Below are positions 44,515-56,505 of a stretch of DNA of 64,000 nucleotides, one piece after another (position 1 is the first letter of the stretch; each line of letters starts with the position of its first letter). Under the pieces are notes generated by a model that was given only the letters and a program-made list of their open reading frames with translations, was not told where the DNA came from and ran no database searches. Where the stretch lies: positions 640,001 to 704,000 of the forward strand of contig CAJHZI010000203.1 in the NCBI GenBank assembly GCA_905160935.1, given 5' to 3'. The position numbers and the translations under genes were made by a program. The DNA comes from Enchytraeus crypticus (taxonomy: Eukaryota; Annelida; Clitellata; Enchytraeida; Enchytraeidae).

Positions 44515-44815
44515 AAATATTATTATTATTATTAATGTCATTATTATTATTGCTAATATTAAATATCATTATTATTATTATTGCTACTATAAATATTATT
44601 ATTATTATTATTACAATTATCATTATTATTATTATTATTATTATTATTGCTAGTATAAATATTATTATTATTATTACAATTATCATTATTATTTTTATTA
44701 TTGCTAGTATAAATATTGTTATTATTATTATTACACTTATCATTATTATTATTATTATTATTGCTAGTATAAATATTATTATTATTATTACAATTATCAT
44801 TATTATTATTATTAC
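44515..44815. repeat. ATT-rich higher-order repeat
   Basis: About five copies of a 55-65-bp unit made of (ATT)n plus 'gctagtataaatatt' and 'acaattatcatt'. Ile-rich frames on both strands are artefacts. Confidence 0.85.
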
Positions 44816-45954
44816 CCTAACCAAGAACTCAACCTGCAAGTTACAAGGTCATACGTATAAAATATCTATTCACTGTACTGAACACACTCTAATTCAGGTC
44901 TCTCTTTTATCCTGTATTAGGCTATAGGCTATCACTGACGAACCAGCCTAAAAGCGCCAGTGACGTTTAGTGCTATACTAAGATAGTCTTGGAATGTATA
45001 GACTGTCAAAATACAATGAGCCAGTAGAATTGGCTGTACCCTATTGTGAAAAGTTTTCAAGCTATTGTAGAATTTGTAGCACAAAACCAGGGCTCCACGT
45101 AAAGAACTACATAAGTCTTAGAAATATTTATGGGCCTACGAAACTTTATTTTAAAAAGTAGCAGTCTACATTCGCTACTACATAAATTTTAATAAATCAC
45201 TGAAAGGGTTGGCATTAGATACTATCATTGGACCAATTTAGCTTTTATTTTCACGGTAACGCGATAGTCTTTACAACTGCGATTCAAAAATATTACATCT
45301 ATTGGAGATGTTCACATCGCTCAAGGGAAATAAACCATCTGTTAAATTTTTACAGATTGATTGATTATCAATATTGATCGATATCGATTGATTGAAAACA
45401 GCACACTTCTTACTATCTTTTCAGACCTGTCTGAATTCTTTCTAAAATTGGAACTAAATTTTTTAAATACACTCGCTCGCTCAAGAACGAGAGCGATATT
45501 TCTTTCTAAAACACCGCACTGCTAGGTTTTGTCATTGACGACAGTAGCACTCTAATTGTTGTTTTTGTTACTTTAGCCAGAGAAAATATCAACAAATGTG
45601 AAGAGAAGATATAAAAGTACAAGTGCAATACTTGTTTTTTTACAGTAACAGGGAAATCGTCAATAGAAATATTAGATATATAAGATATAATAATAATACG
45701 TGCAAAACAGAGCCCAAACTGATCACACAATGATCATCTGAAAACCATATACAACAAATCCTGAAGGTGTAGTAGATCAAAAGGCAAGTAACACAGCAGA
45801 TGGTTCACAATAGATAGCAAGAGATCATCCTAAGTCATACAGAACGCGTATAAATAAATAAATCAAATAAAACAAAATAAAATTAAACAAGTCAAATAAA
45901 AAGCACGTACACAAAATATTAAACAATGAATTACTAAAGAAATATTAAACTTAC

Positions 45955-46235
45955 AACATTATCATCATCATCATCTTCCCTTTAATCCCAATTTAACTAG
46001 GGTCGGGATACGAATGGACCTTTTCCACTCCTCTTTGTCACATACCATATCAAACTCTCTTCCATTCGATTTAAAAACTTTTGTGACAATTTCTGGTGAC
46101 TAGGCGCTCACCAACCGAATGCCCTTTCTGACGCTGGTTTGGATCTAGTGCTTTAGTTACCTTCTACGACACGTGCAGTCACCGGTTAGCCTATTTCTCA
46201 AAACAACCCGGACACGACAAGGGGAAAATATTAAA
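45955..46235 (-). repeat. SINE family S3, reverse orientation, full length
   Basis: Tail 'tcatcatcatcttcccttt', 'ctagggtcgggatacgaat', 'ggcgctcaccaaccgaatg', 'cttctacgacacgtgcagt' and head 'caacccggacacgacaagg'. Copies at 30101 and 47145 allow a consensus. Confidence 0.8.
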
Positions 46236-46780
46236 CTTTTAACATCATACTTTAAAATTATATTAAAATTATTATCGCGTTATATCTACAAGAAATATCA
46301 ATATTAAAGGAAAGAGAAATAATGCAATAATTAATAAGTAAGTCAATAAATTCATTTATTACATCAGTAAAGCATTATACATACATATTACTTGTCGTGT
46401 GATGAATCAATAGGAAACTCAATCAACCGATAAGAAAGCAATTAAATAAATAATTAATTAATTAATTAACTAACTAATTAATAGCTTTTAGCGGTAATAT
46501 TTCATCAACGCCGGTTTAAATTAAGATTTTGATTGGAGTATATTTAGCAACTGCCACTTTTAATAAGACTTAAAAGTCAGTGAAAATGAGTTACATGGAC
46601 CAAACTCTTCACACTTCCACATGTCAATATTTCTACTTATCCGTAAATATTTTACGTTTTGAGGAAATATATTTTTGTGTAAGATATTATTAATCTTCGT
46701 AATAAATTGAACGAAACCATTCAACTGAAATTAATTTAATTTTTAAAAAATCATATAAATCTATGCATGCAACAAAACAA

Positions 46781-46905
46781 TTTAACTTGTAAAGATTTCT
46801 CTTACTGATTTTGTTTAAATTAAATTAATTTCAGTTGAACGAAGACATTCAATGAAATTAAGTTAATTTAAGCAAAATCAGTAAGAGAAATCTTTACAAG
46901 TTAAA
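46781..46905. repeat. 125-bp hairpin with 33-bp perfect arms
   Basis: Left arm 46781-46813 (starting 'tttaacttgtaaagatttc') and right arm 46873-46905 are exact reverse complements. The 59-nt centre pairs again imperfectly ('aattaatttcagttga' with 'caatgaaattaagtt'). An outer copy of 'caactgaaattaattta' lies at about 46728. It could be a MITE, a recent palindrome or a small-RNA precursor. Confidence 0.85.
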
Positions 46906-47144
46906 TTATATTGTAGCACGTATAGACAGACATATAGACGGTTTGATGTCAAAGACATTTTTGCGAAGAACTGCATACAAACAGATTCATCAATGCCAGA
47001 CGTAATTCTTCTAGATTTAGATCATAAAAATTGCCTGCACTCAAATTAATTACGGTGCTACTGCTAAATTAACAATATTCGCTAAACACGTATTATTATT
47101 TGAATAAATAAAGTTTTATTAGAATTTCCTTATTTCCACGTCTT

Positions 47145-47415
47145 GTGTCCGGGTTGATTTAATAATAGACCAACTGATGACTGCAAGTGTCGTAGAAGGT
47201 GACTAAAGCACTAAGGTCCATACGAAGGTCAGAAACGGCTTTCGCTTATTGAGTGCATAGGCTGAAGAAATTGCTACAAAATTGTCTAAAACAAATAGAA
47301 CAGATTATAGGGGATTGACGTATACAGTATACGACAGAGAGGATTGGAGAAGGCCTATTCGTATCCAGACCCTAGCTAATCTGGGATTATAGGGAAGATG
47401 ATGATGATGATTATA
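47145..47415 (+). repeat. SINE family S3, full length
   Basis: Head 'cttgtgtccgggttgattt', 'aatagaccaactgatgac', 'gtgtcgtagaaggtgact', middle 'aagaaattgctacaaaatt', 'cctattcgtatccagaccc' and tail (GAT)n. Confidence 0.8.
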
Positions 47416-47854
47416 ATTTCCTTATTGACATTCGCGTAAGCTTTTAATTTGATTACAGCGGAGAGAGTGAGCCTATATAGCTGATAAATACTGTATAGAC
47501 GAGATATATGAAGAAAAGCAGGTCAAGGGCTCGCTCTAAGCAAGATAAGTTAGAGATTAGGTAGAGGAAGCAAATGAGGGAAGAATTGAAATAAAAAAGG
47601 AAGTCAAATAAAAGAAGTAATTGCGGAGAGAGTTGAAGTGAGCACAGTATACAGATAACCGAAACAAGGGATGCAAGAGTTAGACAAGAAATGCTCAGTG
47701 ATTTGAACAGGGCATTTCACATGTCTATCTACATAATTTCACATTGTAACACATTCGTGCAACACGAGCAAGCTGCTCTCTATTTGAAAGTTCCTATAAC
47801 TCGCTAAAAGAGAAAGTTATAGGAACCGTTTGTCGTGGATGACCACTAGGCAGA

Positions 47855-48110
47855 ACATCGATATCGGTATACGGTATATAGAGTCTATAGCGAGACATAG
47901 AAAATCCATCATACAGAAACTACCTCAGAAACCATATTTCCAAGCTATAGGCTACACTAATGTGAGGGCCAGCATAGCCATTTGTGCAGGGACTAACTCA
48001 TTATTAGATGGAGTGGTTTTTATAGAGCGTGAAAGCAGAATTTGAGTAGAGATATGAACCTTGGACCTGCCACTTGGCAGAATATTAGTGCGAGAGAGAG
48101 AGAGAGAAAA
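47855..48110 (+). repeat. SINE family S2 copy
   Basis: 'gaaactacctcagaaacca', 'ccaagctataggctacact', 'agcgtgaaagcagaatttg', 'cttggacctgccacttggc' then (GA)n at 48089-48106. Confidence 0.75.
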
Positions 48111-48599
48111 GTGTGAAAAGAGAGTATAACAGTATACTGACACCTGAAGTTATTGACAAAAGCATAAATTAGGTCGTAACACGAAAGTAATAAAAAACAA
48201 TCAACATCAGTCAATCAATCCGATTATAAACAATCGGTAAATAAAACTGTACAAAACTGAGAACAAAATAGGACACGGGGACTTTTTATAACTAAATTAA
48301 GATCAGATAACTTACCAGATAATCAATGCGCAATAAATAAAAATACATAGAAATAGCAGAACTAGCACTGTAATTGAAAGATAATTAAAATGAGACCGTA
48401 ACACTGAGAAATTTTAGCTAAGCACTGAAATGAAGAATTACAAGACACTGAAATTGAAGCCTCGCCGTTGTAAATAGACAGTACGCAAACAAATTATTTT
48501 AACTGTGCACTACAATAGAGCTTTTTATTCATCACAATGAAATATATTTATACATTACGCTAACATTTTCGCGGTACGCGGTATATGATGCGTTCTTCA

Positions 48600-48612
48600 T
48601 ATATACAGTATA

Positions 48613-48682
<70 letters not shown>

Positions 48683-48697
48683 ATATATAACATATAT

Positions 48698-48787
<90 letters not shown>

Positions 48788-48797
48788 TACATGTATG

Positions 48798-48848
<51 letters not shown>

Positions 48849-48850
48849 CC
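48600..48850. repeat. AT dinucleotide tract
   Basis: About 250 bp of (AT)n with 'catgtatgta' interruptions; Tyr/Ile frames are artefacts. Confidence 0.9.
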
Positions 48851-48879
48851 TACATGTACATAGGCCCTATATATATTTT

Positions 48880-50213
48880 GTTTCACTGAATGACAATAAC
48901 ACAGTGCCTGCCACTAAAGACTATATCAAGAGACGAAAGGACAAATCGAACATCAATTATAATATTGCAATGCCGTAATATTAGTCACTTTCTAATTAAA
49001 TATTTTGATTTTACGAGAAGATAAATGAAAATCATCACAAAACCATTACAAACAACAACAAGTCTATCGACGATGTGTTTCTGATGTCTGCGTCATTAGA
49101 CGAAACTAACGCTAAATTCATAAGTTTGATTGTAACTAAGCATGTCCATCTTAGATAGACATTTAATTACATAGAAGTGCACTTTATAAATCAAATATGC
49201 CAGATGTTAACTTGAGAAAGGCAATGGAATCCGTTGATACAATACAGAATTATCGAAAGCAATAATATTACTAAGAAGTTAAATACAAACAATAAAAAAG
49301 TGTTTTAGCAAGATTGCTGAGTAGTAAGCACGTTTGTTTGTTAAACGTTCCAAAATTCTAAAGGTTCAACAATAAATTTCAGCATCTTTGCGGTACAAAA
49401 CCGATGAAAAGTAAACATTGTTGATAACATATTATAAGGATGGTGCACAACATAGTATATTACAATAACATAACACAAACAGCACAACAACATCAGCATT
49501 AAATAACAGGATACTTTATAAAACAAAAGGCTAAACATCCTACCAAAGTCCATGAATTCATTCAAAGGCAACGATTACTAATAACCATGGAGAGGAAGGA
49601 CGAAATGGGTCTGAAACAAGCATCTGTGCTTCCTGACCCAGAGTGCCGTTATGTTATGTATGTATTTCAGCAAATTTTAAGCAGTATACTGAACTGAAGT
49701 TGTCAATCATTGAAGACTTTTTCCCAAAAGAAATCGTAACAATTGTAACTACACTCGAACGAGTGATCACAGCGAGTATTATCACACTAGTTTCAAGTTC
49801 AATGAGGTCATGGGAGCGCAATCACTGCTTTCTGCTAAAAAATTGTGAAAAATGCCACGAACTTCGTTATTTGAAATGATTTTAAAACAAATCATGCACT
49901 CTTATTTCTCTATTTTCTAACGATAAAAGATAAACCTCCGTTTCCTCACCTAAGCAAGACGCTGTGGACGTCAAAAAATCACCTTTACTAACAACACATT
50001 CACTAGTGATGTCTCTGACATTGCCATAAGACGAGGAACCGGACGTTAAATTCTTATTGATTTATTGGCAAGAATGAAAGTATTAGCGCAATTGCGGCAG
50101 TATGCATACGAAATCGTTTTATAAACATACTTATAGATTGATTAATTAAAACACATTTGACCACATCACATCTCCTAAAGAAATGCTGCAGCTTGAATAA
50201 CAATATTAATAAC

Positions 50214-50246
<33 letters not shown>

Positions 50247-52346
50247 GGTTTAACGTCCGTTTCCTCATCCAGGGATGATGTCAGGGACGTCATCACAATG
50301 TACCATTAGGAACAAATAGTAAAACATGAAAGCCACAGCCGAGGATCTAGATGTGCGAAACGATGCGCCACAGGAATCAGGGGTTAAGGGATTTTTACAA
50401 TAAGACTAAAGTATTATTTTTTAATCAACACGTAATTAAATCAGAACGAAAAATGGATGGAAATGGCAAGTCTATAAAATAAATGGAATAATACGATAAA
50501 TATATTGCACGTTTAGAAACGCTCACATAAAAACACGACTAAGTGAAAAGGAGATAATTATACAGATTTTTATAGTACGTTGATATCATGTCTATATTGA
50601 GATTACGTCTATATATGTCTAAGATATATACTTAATAAACTTTATAAGATATATATGCCTAATCAATAAACGTAATGCTCAGCAATATATTTCTTATATT
50701 GCTGAAAAGGAAATAATTATAATACACTTATATCGTGTCAATATTTGTCTAAGAAATAAACTTTAAATATTTATTTCATGTTTTCTCTTTGACTAAATAT
50801 AGTATACCAATTAATAAAATCTCGACACGTAAAAGCTTTGCATTAATAGTTAAATTAAAAGTATAAACAACACAGACGATTATGCCTTTTAAAACACCAC
50901 TTTAACAACTCTTATAAAGAAATAAAATAGTCTATTTTATATTGTAATTAATTTATAGCACACGATCACAAGTTGCTCCCATGAAGCATCAACTCCTCTA
51001 ATGACTAAGCATTTAATATACCCTCTTTCCCTATTTATTAATTTAGACACAAAATTTAAATTTCTAATCTCAGCCCAGGCTTAGTTAAGTTTGTACTGTT
51101 TAGATAGAGATTATAGAAATACTTTTACAAATATTTAACTAATCTAAAAATCAGTCAATTTTTACTCATTACATACATATCATTTAATCAAGGCAAGATG
51201 ATATAAACAACAATAAAAACGTCGACATGACCCATCAAGTATAATTCCACTTCCTCTGAAGACGTCAATATGCATTAAATATCTTTTGAGAAATTTTTTT
51301 TTCTTTTATACTTAGATTATTTGTATCAAATTTATTTCAACAAGATTCACAGTAAGTTTTGATTATTTGCATTACACATTTTTTTATTAGATTCACATTT
51401 GATATGATTGTTAGAAGCAATATTTGCCATCTATTGGATTCTCATTTGATTTAGATTAGAGGCACAACAAATATTAACCAACCTAAAACACTTTCATCAA
51501 ATCATATTAAAGTTGACGTTGCGGTTAATATCTCAGAAAATTTAAAAGTTAAGCCAAATTAAAATTCTGACAAACAATTCACGTGACGCTGCGAAGTTTG
51601 TGAAATTGTAGTCTAATAAATACAAAATAGCAATTGTCATTCGAGAATTGCTGCATGCTTCTCACACTTTAAAGACAGGAAACTAACGCCAAACACGACT
51701 ATAGCTTATCTCTTTAACAATTCCTCTCGACTGAGCAGAAAAAACTTATAAACGCCAAACACCCTTTATATAATATTATCAGCAAAGAACTATATTAATT
51801 TCTACTTTCCTTTTTAAATTTGGCTAATCTAGATATAAATCACTTCAGTAGCTGTCAGGGTTTAGAGAATACATAATAAGATCTGAGGCGTAGGGCAGTA
51901 GAATACACCTCCATATGAAACTTATTTCAAAGTAAATATATAAAATTATACATCAATATACACGAAAAACATTTTTACAAAATGATGAAGCATATTACAC
52001 TGAAGTAGAGATTGACAGAACTTCTCCATGCAGAAAGAGACAGAGAAACAGACAGAGAGAGAAACAAAGAGAGAGAGAGACAGAAAGGGAGACAGAGACA
52101 GAGATTCAAGAGGTTTCTATATAAATGTACACAAGGTGTAAATGATTAGCTAAAAATACTTTTTCATACGCTGGGACAGACATGCTGTGCAATGGAATAT
52201 GCCTTCTTCTATACGTCTTTAATTCTGAATAGCCCACAAAATAATAACATCAAATATGCACCAACACCGTAACATTATCAGATACTTTTATCCGACTAGA
52301 TCCTAGCTAACCCGACAATTTCCTAACTACTACACAAGTGAAGCTA
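48880..52346. other. 3' flank of TMEM64; no gene recognised
   Basis: AT-rich. Contains an S6 scrap (49566-49640), CR1/L2-S5 tails in both orientations (49925-50060 and 50245-50310) with (AAT)n at 50208-50246, and a GA-rich stretch (52030-52105). TMEM64's 3' UTR should start at 52346 on the minus strand; a candidate AATAAA on that strand lies near 51331-51336. Confidence 0.4.
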
Positions 52347-55323
52347 TCACAGGATTTGAACAGATGACTTTCTGTCTTTAGCCGCTCCATCGGCTATCGT
52401 ATGTCTGCAGCCGCAGTTCAGGAATCTGGAAAGAGAATTAGGAGAAGCTTCAGCTCTTTCCAGGTCGTCCTTGACTTTCATCTCTTCCAAGGTCTTGTTG
52501 AATTCTTCTCTCGCCTTACGCATTGTGAAGATGAAGAGAACGACGGCGATCAGGATCTGAAATAAGAACAAAACAACGGTCAGTGGATCAGTTTTTAATC
52601 TTTTCCATATTCCTCAACTATTTCATTATAAATTTAAAGTAATTTTATTTCAATCTGAAATTTTAGCTTTAGTCTGTGGCATTAATGGTAGCCAGTTTGG
52701 TTTTGTGACTTGGTATACGTCTGTATGATCGGTAGATGTACCTCAATGTAATACAGTGCTCAACTTACCACTGAATAACTGCTGCTGCTGATAGAGTAAG
52801 GTTGACAGAATTTATCACAATAATATATTATATTATTATGATGATAGATTATTATTATAAAAATTACTATTATTATTATTGTTATTATTATTATTGTTAT
52901 TATTATTAATATTAATATTATTATAATTATTGGTATTATTATAATTATTATAGATTTAAAGGCTACTGGATTAAGGTTATGTCTAAAGGTTTACCTGAGC
53001 AGCGAATACAGAGTAAGCGAGAGAGGAGTTGCCGTTGGATGAGATAACTTCCTCCATAGACCTGAGTGTTGAGCCCACATACACGTGCAGACCTTGAGAG
53101 GGTAACATGCCCAAAAACGACGCCAACATATAACGCTGCACCGTTATATCTGCCATCTGTTAACATATAACAATACATCATATAACGCTGCACCATTATA
53201 TCTGCCATCTGTTAACATATAACAATATAACATATAACGCTGCACCGTTATATCTGCCTTTCGTTAATATATAACAGTGCAATATACAGCATTGCACTGT
53301 TATATCTGCCATCCATTAACGTATAACAGTCCATCACAAAGCACTATATTGCAATATATACCTTCTTTAAACATATAACAACACAACTTACAGCCTTGCA
53401 CAAAGCACATTACACCTGCAAACTGTTAACATGCGTGTATAGCAGTACAACATGTAATGCTGCACTGTTATATATGCTATCCGTTAACGTACAATAATAC
53501 TACATGTACAGCTGTACTGTCATATCTACCATTTGTTAATGTCTAACATTGCAACATATAAAGCTGCACTGTTATATCTACCATTTGTTAATGTCTAACA
53601 TTGCAACATATAAAGCTGCTCTGTTATATCTACCGTCTATTAATGTCTAAAACTGAAACAAATAATGATGCATTGGCAGATATAACAGTACAGATGGCAC
53701 TGTTATATTTACAATCTGTTAAACTACGATATATAACACTACTGTTACATTATATCTATTGACATATATCACACATATCTGTCATATGTTAAAATACAAC
53801 AACACAATGTATACTGCTGCACTATTATTTCAGCATTATTTAACATATAACACAAAGATCTGCCATCTGGTAACATACAAAATACAACACAAAATATCTA
53901 GAGCGCAGTACTTAGTGTTCCATCATTAATGAAGAACTCGAGAACTAAACTACGAACAACGAATAGAATTTTGCCTCAATAACAGATTCAAGAATTAATC
54001 TAAATTTCTTTATCGAAGGAGGGAGTAAATCAAGCAGAAATGAATAGGTTAACTCCACTAACATAATAAGTCAAACTGTAAATTTTGTTTCATCTGTTAA
54101 AAGAGTTTGGGAATTAATTTTAATTCAAATTTAAGCTCTAGAAAAGAAGAAGAGAATAAGCATTTCACAAATTCTGAATTAAGAAGGAATGTTACACCTT
54201 TACAGAAATTTTATATAATTTAGAATTAATATAACATAACAATAATATTTTTTAGAAGTACACATAATCAAAATGACTATTCTTACAAACTGACAAATAA
54301 ATGCAGATATATCTGTACTTTTCTTTAATAAGTTTTTCAGTAAAGATGAAAAATAGCAATTTCAGTCATCATCATCTTCCCATGAATCTCAGTTCAACCA
54401 AGGTCGGGATATGAATAGACTTTCTACTGTCCTCTCTGTCCTACACCACACCACCAGCCAATCCCCCATTTGAGACTTTTCCAAACGTATAAATTTTTGC
54501 AGCAATTTCTGGAGCCTAGGTGCTCCAAATTAACAATTCCAGTATAGATGAAATAAAATAGCAATTTCATTCCACAGACAGATTATAGTAAAATAATACA
54601 TACAGCAAAGAGGGCATTCTGGAGTCCAAACGGAATGGGACTCAGTCTAGCTAGCACGATCACCTTCAATCCACTTCCCTGCTCCACCACTCTAACGACA
54701 GATCTCATCGTCTCATTGGCCAGCCATTTCCATATAGAATCTCGCAGAAACCGCTGAATGACGTGATGCGCAATGAATATTCCAATCAAGGCACAGGTGA
54801 CCACAATCACAATCCCAGTTAAAAATCCGTAGAGATAACCGACAGCGATGTTGAGCAGAATGTATCCCCAAGTCATAGGAAATGAGACAGCGGTGAATAG
54901 GACGGAAAAAATCATTAGGCTCGACCAAACATTCGATTGTTCGAGGGACAGAAGAAGTAGCTTGATATAGTCACGCCCGAGGAACAAGAAAAGGCAGACG
55001 ACGGATATGACAAAAATGGTATAGAGAATAATTCTCAAACAGCTGACATCTGGCTTGCTAATGTTACTATCAGAAATGTTGACTGAGCTACAGCTTTGCT
55101 TGATATGTTGATTTTCACTACTTTCCATCACAGACATTTTGACTACAAAGTCTGAATGCCGGACTGGCTCCAATCGTAGAGCGACAGATTGAGGAGAACC
55201 AATGAGTGAAACAGTGCGTCTATGGGACGTGTTATCTCCCAATGTGATCAACTGGGCAGCAGGCATCGAGCTTGGAGAGCTACCCATTCTCTTCAAAAAC
55301 CCACGCTTCCACTGGTCCGACAT
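52347..55323 (-). CDS. TMEM64: TMEM64-like protein (VTT/SNARE-associated domain), three exons, complete
   Basis: Exons on the minus strand: 55323-54604, 53156-52995 and 52556-52347. Both junctions are phase 0, with sites GCT|GTATGT, TTAACAG|ATGGCA, GCTCAG|GTAAAC and TTATTTCAG|ATCCTG. The product is 363 residues, close to vertebrate TMEM64 (about 380). It has a long hydrophilic N-terminus (1-95), TM at about 96-116 and 133-155, the diagnostic 'FTAVSFPMTWGYILLNIA' and 'GYLYGFLTG' (142-170), TM at about 169-187, 'GSGLKVIVLARLSPIPFG' (216-233), 'SFLGMLPSQ' and 'STLRSMEEVI' in exon 2, a final helix 'ILIAVVLFIF' and a charged cytoplasmic tail. VTT proteins sit in ER/Golgi membranes (relatives TMEM41, VMP1 and yeast Tvp38). 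TMEM64 has been linked in vertebrates to SERCA2 calcium handling and Wnt signalling. Start chosen as the first ATG. Confidence 0.93.
52850..52955. repeat. ATT trinucleotide tract in TMEM64 intron 2
   Basis: Imperfect (ATT)n with GTT and AAT interruptions, ending 40 bases from the exon 2 donor. Confidence 0.8.
53156..53900 (-). repeat. Tandem repeat copied from the acceptor of TMEM64 exon 2
   Basis: About 12-14 copies of a unit of roughly 52-60 bp fill intron 1 next to exon 2. On the minus strand the unit reads 'ATATGTTAACAG' (intron end), then 'ATGGCAGATATAACGGTG' and 'CAGCGTTATATG' (start of exon 2). The first duplicate (boundary at 53208) is nearly identical to the exon and keeps a usable AG 52 bases upstream of the real one. 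Copies diverge with distance from the exon. Confidence 0.88.
54364..54520 (-). repeat. SINE family S3, reverse orientation, 3' part
   Basis: 'catcatcatcttcccatga', 'ccaaggtcgggatatgaat', 'ccacaccaccagccaatc' and 'tttctggagcctaggtgct'. Lies in TMEM64 intron 1. Confidence 0.7.
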
Positions 55324-56265
55324 GAATGGTTCATGAGAAGGATATTCATCAGATTACTGGCAAACAAATGAGATGAGTATCCAGAATTACTAGAATTGTT
55401 GTGAAAATTAAACAACTGTGGTAAAAAGTCTTGAGAGTCTAAGACATCTAAATATGACAACAAAATATCCTTAAGATTGTAAGAATTCTTACAATATAGT
55501 TTACCTGCTGTATTTAGACTTAATTCAAGACTAGAAGTTCTTACTCAACCTGTATAGAATTTACGAAACTGATTAAAATTCCAATATAATATTTAATCAT
55601 ATAATATATGTATATAATTGTTAGCACATCATACACAGGTTAGACATTATAAGGAACACATCATCCATGATGATTTCAATCATATTTATTGACAATTATA
55701 TAAGGCGATAAGCAGTTTAGTTAATTGTCCATTAACCAGTCACAATATTTGGAGCACTTAAATGTCTTACACTCCGGTCGATTAAATAACGAAATTTTTA
55801 ACGTACATAATAATTGGTCATTTAAAATTTCGAGACGTTAATACTTAACAGTCTAAACTAATTTTACAAACAAAATAAACTGTAAAATATAAAGATAAAA
55901 TTAGACAAAAACAAAAATATGTTCAAAAGAATATAAATAAACAAACATTCCATCAGCTGATAGTCTACTTTTCATCTTCTTTCTTACATTAGAGTGTCAT
56001 TAAAATATTTCTAAACTGCTGAATAATTAATTTAATTTCCATTAAAATTCTGTAAATGCCAAGCTATACTGCATTTCTTGCGTAATATTTGACTAAGTTC
56101 TATTAAAACAAAATATTGCAAAATGTACGGCTCTGCTAACCAAGCAATAAGGCGATAATTATCGCCTATCGTCATCTATCTATTTAATAATCATTATTAT
56201 TATTATTATAATTATTAGTTAATTATTATCTATCTCTCCAGCTCCTAACCCTACTCCTCATACTC
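55324..56265. other. Upstream flank of TMEM64; no feature recognised
   Basis: AT-rich DNA between the TMEM64 start and a LINE; it should contain the TMEM64 promoter and 5' UTR. A degenerate S1-like stretch ('gtccattaaccagtcac', 'cactccggtcg') lies at about 55690-55785. (ATT)n at about 56190-56220. Confidence 0.35.
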
Positions 56266-56269
56266 CAGT

Positions 56270-56439
56270 AGAGACTCATTCCAAGGATGAGCTTTCTAAT
56301 TTCACTCCAGTTGCAAATGAAGAGATTACCAAATAGTTTTAGACTTTCCAGCCAAATATTGCGACTTGGACCCTATCCCAACCTCTCTCTTAAAGAAATG
56401 CATTCACATACTTGCTCCTGTATTAACATTGATTGTTAA

Positions 56440-56505
<66 letters not shown>

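Noticed and set aside
48597-48886. Tyr/Ile-rich frames in AT tracts (also 42790-43194 and 61586-61804)
   Set aside because: Dinucleotide repeats without stops; only 42852-42960 of the second is likely coding.
49643-49879. 78-residue plus-strand frame
   Set aside because: Begins inside an S6 repeat scrap, no domain, no splice context; consistent with chance.
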